Shown one piece after another: positions 5,675 through 5,746 of a DNA stretch of 5,746 nucleotides. Below the pieces are notes generated by a model that saw only the letters and a program-made list of their open reading frames with translations, was not told where the DNA came from and searched no databases. Source of the DNA: JBGTKH01 sp041744735 (lineage in GTDB: Bacteria > Planctomycetota > Planctomycetia > Pirellulales > Pirellulaceae); the NCBI GenBank assembly GCA_041744735.1, contig JBGTKH010000557.1, positions 1-5,746 on the forward strand. The letters run 5' to 3'. The position numbers and the translations under genes were made by a program. The stretch's first letter is position 1. Every line of letters begins with the position of its first letter.

Positions 5675-5704
5675 AGTATAAGACACGCGTGCCGCGCCAA
5701 GCAA
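5675..5704 (-). promoter_or_regulatory. Candidate promoter for the HEAT-repeat and CoA-binding operon
   Basis: On the minus strand TTGCTT (5699-5704) and TATACT (5675-5680, five of six matches to TATAAT) are 18 bases apart. Transcription would start near 5668, about 54 bases before the ATG at 5614. This supports that start over the ATG at 5704, which would lie outside the transcript. Confidence 0.45.
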
Positions 5705-5710
5705 TCACTT

Positions 5711-5737
5711 TGGAGTGCGGCGACTCGTCGCCGCTTT
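5711..5737. repeat. REP-like intergenic palindrome
   Basis: GCGGCGAC (5717-5724), TC, and GTCGCCGC (5727-5734) form a perfect 8-base-pair stem, framed by TGGAGT on the left and TTT on the right. I recall near-identical palindromes scattered between genes in planctomycete and verrucomicrobial genomes, often mistranslated as peptides with ECGDSSPL. Only one copy is in this window, so the repeat status rests on recall. The TTT after the stem could also let it act as a weak terminator for a gene to the left on the plus strand, but none is present. Confidence 0.55.
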
Positions 5738-5746
5738 AGGAGTTTT

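Noticed and set aside
5533..5739. 68-codon plus-strand frame ending in ECGDSSPL
   Set aside because: The ending is the translation of the palindromic repeat and the rest is antisense to the HEAT gene start and its promoter.

Overview
The window looks like planctomycete chromosome, most likely a Pirellulales-type relative. The evidence is a secreted HEAT-repeat protein with the small N-terminal domain common in planctomycete secreted proteins, a small secreted protein ending in a Cys-Ser-Ser-Gly-Thr-Cys motif, GC-rich core genes with poor Shine-Dalgarno sites, and a palindrome at the right edge that resembles dispersed planctomycete intergenic repeats. The phylum is an inference from gene style; no marker gene is present.

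Layout from left to right: (1) 1-743, minus strand: a probable two-gene operon of a small secreted low-complexity protein (369-743) followed after 23 bases by a GT-B glycosyltransferase that runs off the left edge. (2) 744-1187: an intergenic stretch holding a candidate promoter for that operon, a decayed plus-strand TPR-like gene tail (868-1017) and a candidate promoter for the next gene. (3) 1188-2300, plus strand: a complete fold-type I PLP aminotransferase. (4) 2301-2382: a short convergent junction with two weak terminator-like hairpins. (5) 2383-3699, minus strand: a lone gene of visibly lower GC, encoding a TIR-like N-terminal domain, a linker and an unrecognised beta-rich C-terminal region, preceded by about 330 bases with a good sigma70-type promoter and three inverted repeats. 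(6) 4029-5614, minus strand: a tight operon of a secreted HEAT-repeat protein and a small CoA-binding protein, separated by 2 bases, with a promoter at about 5675-5704. (7) 5711-5737: a REP-like palindrome.

The most interesting item is the region 2383-3930. A single atypical gene with a TIR-like domain, a strong ribosome binding site and a dyad-rich leader sits between ordinary core genes. It has the look of an acquired stress or antiphage effector with its own control region. That role is inferred from fold pattern and composition; no partner sensor or immunity gene is visible beside it. The rest of the window is ordinary housekeeping and cell-envelope gene content.
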